Source: Bacillota bacterium (GTDB lineage Bacteria; Bacillota; Clostridia; Christensenellales; SZUA-584). Taken from it: 64,000 nt of DNA. The stretch is from positions 1 through 64,000 of the forward strand of contig JAEYPS010000018.1 in the NCBI GenBank assembly GCA_023410475.1. The letters run 5' to 3'. A program made the position numbers and the translations under genes. The notes beneath the pieces were generated by a model, which ran no database searches, was not told the DNA's origin, and worked only from the letters and a program-made list of their open reading frames with translations. Positions 61,430 through 64,000 of the stretch are shown here, one piece after another. Position 1 is the stretch's first letter, and every line of letters starts with the position of its first letter.

Positions 61430-61995
61430 CTACCAAAGAGGCCGCGTTTCCGATAAACGCGATGGGCATGTCAAAAGTGCTACCTTATAAGCTCTTCTGC
61501 TTTTTTGGGGTTGTCCTGAAACATGTGCCATGCCTAAGTCCTCGGCATGCTGAGGTATGTAAACTATATTTCCTTCGCCGACATTCGCGACATCGATAAG
61601 ATAATCACGGAAAGGAAAAGATGAGATTCCTACAACGTCACAGTTTTGATATATCCGCATGCTGCAATTCATTATATGCCTGTACAGCAACGATGTATCT
61701 TTATATCCCATGCCTTGAGCGACTCCGGCCATAGGTCGAGGCAATATAAAAACAGTATCTTGCCTGTCCTTTTTTTCATTTTAACGGCTGCGTTCGCCAT
61801 AAGCACGGGGGACGTCGTATAGCAAAAGATAACGTCGAAATCTTTGCTTAGCCATAACGCACGCAGCGTAGAGCTTATCAAAAGCAAATAGTAGTTGAAC
61901 CCCCGCCAGACAGCGTCTGTGCGCCGCAGCCAAAAGTTTAGAAAACGCAAGGCATGGTGATTAATTCCATTCATTGCACATCCTCGAACGGTCAT
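61430..61995 (-). pseudogene. Decayed glycosyltransferase (GT4, WbuB-like) remnant
   Basis: Two overlapping frames hold consecutive pieces of one group-1 glycosyltransferase: FDVIFCYTTSPVLMANAAV and LFLYCLDLWPES in the frame 61672-61995, then GMGYKDTSLLYRHIMNC, GISSFPFRDYLID and NIVYIPQHAEDL in the frame 61430-61744. Family members read F.VLDLWPES..A.G...... directly into the second piece, so a frameshift lies near 61680-61740. The first 60-80 residues and the whole C-terminal nucleotide-binding half (the GT4 E-x7-E part) are missing. No ribosome site. It is a remnant, not a working gene. Confidence 0.8.
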
Positions 61996-62085
61996 GTTAA
62001 TATTATTGAAGTATGTAATAAATAATATAATGGATCGGTATTATTCAAAACGCGCCGACGCGCGTATTGCATTTGGGAGGGGTAT

Positions 62086-63141
62086 ATGAAGCGTGCTGCT
62101 GTCTTTATTTTGGCGGTCGTATTTGTTTATGTTCTCGTTTCCATCACACTGCATCAGCCTGAGTAATCTGCCGCCGAAATCACACCTTCCCCTGATATCG
62201 AGATAGTAATATCCACGCCCGCATCTGAGGCGACACAGCCATCCCCCGAGGCCGCTCCGTCACCGCGCGCCGATATTTCATATACGACCGGCCTTGCGTT
62301 TGAGGGAGAGTACAAGCCTGTTCTGGTAGTAATAGAGAACTCTGCTAAGGCGCGTCCTCAAAACGGCCTTCAGACAGCCGATGTGGTGTATGAAGTGCCT
62401 GTCGAGGGCAGCATAACAAGGTTTGTTTGCGTTTTTTCCGACAACGTGCCGCAAGAAGTGATGCCTGTGCGCAGCGGCCGCGTACCGTTCTTATACATAC
62501 AACGCGAGTGGGACGCAGTTTTTATGCATTTCGGCGGTTCGGGAACCGCGGCGGACCACAGCGCGTTCAGTTTTTACGGCCACAAGCTGTATAATAGAAT
62601 AGCAGTAGTTCTAGACGGCTTAAAAGGAAAATGGAGCGGTTACTTTTACAGGGATAAAAGCAAGCCGTCGACACATGACTTCGTTGGCAAACCAATGCTG
62701 GCTCAAGAGCTCTATAACTATCAGCCGGAGCCTGTGAACTGGCTCTTTGACGAAGGCGTTTTGTATCCGGGCGATACATTTTTGGAAATAAAGCTAAAAC
62801 TGTGCTCGGGAAATGAGAACTTTGTTTCTTATACGTACGATCCCGAGAACAATGCGTATTTGAGGTATATGGGCGGCAGGAAATTTATCTCGGCTGAAAC
62901 AGACCGTCAAGTAAGCGTTAAGAATGTCATCGTGCAGCACAGCACTTATGAAGTCGTGCATGAAATAAAGCTTTGGAAACTGGTCGGCGAAGGCAAGGCG
63001 GATTTTTATATCGGCGGAAAGCGTGTTGAAGGCCGCTGGAAAAGAGAGTCTGAAAACAGTAAAACAATGTACTATGACGCCCTTGGGAACCGGATAGTTC
63101 TGCTGCCAGGCAACACATGGATACACTTTAGCCCGGCATAG
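62086..63141 (+). pseudogene. DUF3048 (YerB-like) gene interrupted by one in-frame TAA
   Basis: A good GGGAGGGG site precedes ATG at 62086, opening a membrane-anchor helix (AAVFILAVVFVYVLVSITL). Codon 27 is TAA (62164-62166); the same frame then runs without interruption to 63141. The remainder has a Pro-rich linker and a full DUF3048 domain: GEYKPVLVVIENSAKARPQNGLQTADVVYEVPVEGSITRF (key PV.VVIEN...RPQ.GL..AD..YE..VEG.ITR), MPVRSGRVPF, HFGGSGTAADHS and the later IVLLPGNTWIHF. In YerB-type lipoproteins this domain is outside the membrane; function unknown. The stop may be a fresh nonsense mutation, a sequencing error or a read-through site. Confidence 0.82.
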
Positions 63142-63255
63142 TATATCAAAATCAATTTAGGTTAAACAGCCACTCTGTTGGGGGTAATAATTCATCTGTC
63201 CCCATTATATTCCTTATTTACCTTTTAATCCAGCGTTAGAGCTGCTTTTGCGAGT

Positions 63256-64000
63256 TCAGTGCTTCGCGGGAGGCATGAAATATAAATCCTTCATTGTCGA
63301 TACAAAAGTTCTCGTATTTTCTTCCATCGTTTTCTGATAGCTTTCAAGGTTAGCCTTTGTGAGTAAAAAGTAACCCGAGTTGATGAAAAACGGCTGATCT
63401 TTCCTGAAGGTATATCCGTCTTTTAACAGCTTTAACGCATAGACCGCAACGTAACCCATGCCCCATGGATTCTGCGTCATCGTTCCGTACATATAACCCC
63501 GGTCGATAGCATCAAGCACATCCTGTGAATCGTCGATGCCTATCGCGACTACCCTCTGTTCGTTTTTGGTCATCATCGTTTTCGCCAGCACCTGAGCGTT
63601 TACATAACCCGTGCAGATTATTCCGTCAACTTCGCCTATGTATGACGAGAACATTTCGCTGATAGCCTGCTCAGCGAGCTCTATATTATCCGTATCAGCA
63701 AGCTCCTGATAAAGAGAAAATCCAACATTTTCAGGCCTCGAAAGCACTTTTCTTATAGCCGCCTGCCTCTTTTGTGTGTTTGTGTCATTAAGAGCGCTGC
63801 ACAGGTGCACAATATTGCCTTCCGAAAGCCCGTTTTCTTTCAATTTATTTATAAGTTCCTGCGTTCCCAGCGCTACCGAAGCGCCCACATCGGTTGCGAA
63901 ACAAAACACGGCATCTGAAGGCTCTGTCGGCGACCCACCCATGGTAACGACCGGTATTCCGCTGTTTACCAGTTTTGTTATTTCCGCATTGCTTGCGTCG
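63256..64000 (-). CDS. Sugar ABC transporter substrate-binding protein, type 1 (partial)
   Basis: The 5' end lies beyond the right edge. The 248 codons present form the C-terminal part of a RbsB/LacI-type periplasmic-binding fold: ITKLVNSGIPVVTMGGSPTE, DVGASVALGTQELINKLKENG, FSSYIGEVDGIICTGYVNAQVLAKTM, VVAIGIDDSQDVLDAIDRGYMYGTMTQNPWGMGYVAVY (key GID...DAI..G.....T.Q.PW.MG). The last block is typical of type-1 sugar-binding proteins. Signal peptide and N-terminal lobe are outside the window. Substrate unknown; transporter partners, if any, would be to the right. Confidence 0.85.
   Translation of the reverse strand, partial: DASNAEITKLVNSGIPVVTMGGSPTEPSDAVFCFATDVGASVALGTQELINKLKENGLSEGNIVHLCSALNDTNTQKRQAAIRKVLSRPENVGFSLYQELADTDNIELAEQAISEMFSSYIGEVDGIICTGYVNAQVLAKTMMTKNEQRVVAIGIDDSQDVLDAIDRGYMYGTMTQNPWGMGYVAVYALKLLKDGYTFRKDQPFFINSGYFLLTKANLESYQKTMEENTRTFVSTMKDLYFMPPAKH

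Overview
The window reads as chromosomal DNA from an endospore-forming, saccharolytic member of the Clostridia. The evidence for sporulation is a Tlp-type small acid-soluble spore protein gene and a GerAB-type germinant permease. Other Gram-positive markers are a LytR-CpsA-Psr protein, BlaI/BlaR-type signalling, strong AGGAGG ribosome sites and lipoprotein signal peptides. Base composition is roughly balanced. I cannot name a genus. I see no rRNA, tRNA, CRISPR array, insertion sequence or phage gene.

Layout. 1-8.4 kb: sugar kinases (rhamnulokinase, xylulokinase-like), a PEPCK-like P-loop protein (DUF4914-like) paired with a polytopic membrane protein (DUF3360-like), an MpsC-family protein and a small cupin. 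8.6-12.1 kb: a BlaI repressor and a BlaR1-like M56 metalloprotease whose C-terminus is fused to a phosphodiester glycosidase domain, with a clear BlaI operator/promoter. 12.3-19.9 kb: an SDR and aldo/keto reductase pair, an intracellular GH5 glycosidase, an orphan MsmK/UgpC-type ABC ATPase, an MFS carrier, an AraC regulator and a double GNAT protein. 19.9-38.8 kb is the centre of the window, a beta-linked oligosaccharide utilisation region: MATE exporter, GH2 beta-mannosidase, LacI regulator, a complete Opp-type ABC importer (binding protein, two permeases, two ATPases), GH3 beta-glucosidase, a second paralogous LacI regulator, GH94 cellobiose phosphorylase and GH1 beta-glucosidase. Both LacI promoter regions carry repeated AACG(A/C)TT sites, so the genes probably form one regulon that imports and splits gluco/manno-oligosaccharides in the cytoplasm.

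38.9-54 kb holds accessory genes: MIF-like tautomerase, PH-like protein, WYL regulator with a GyrI-like effector-binding protein, a TetA(P)-like MFS exporter preceded by an elaborate attenuator leader, small unknown proteins, a glycosyltransferase-like protein, a GGDEF plus HD-GYP sensor, three tandem copies of an unrecognised membrane protein family (the middle one frameshifted), a zinc-ribbon protein and another MFS exporter. 54-64 kb holds spore-related small proteins, a DUF2512 protein, an amidohydrolase, an orphan GerAB permease, a lipoprotein, a MITE-like hairpin element, an LCP protein, a decayed glycosyltransferase, a DUF3048 (YerB-like) gene interrupted by one in-frame TAA, and the 3' part of a sugar-binding protein gene running off the right edge.

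The observations most worth a second look are the M56-phosphodiester glycosidase fusion, the terminator plus SD-sequestering leader ahead of the MFS exporter, the dual-LacI oligosaccharide regulon with a permease carrying a large extracytoplasmic insertion, the tandem DFWD membrane family, the DUF4914/DUF3360 pair, and the dispersed GTCCCCAAAA hairpin repeat.
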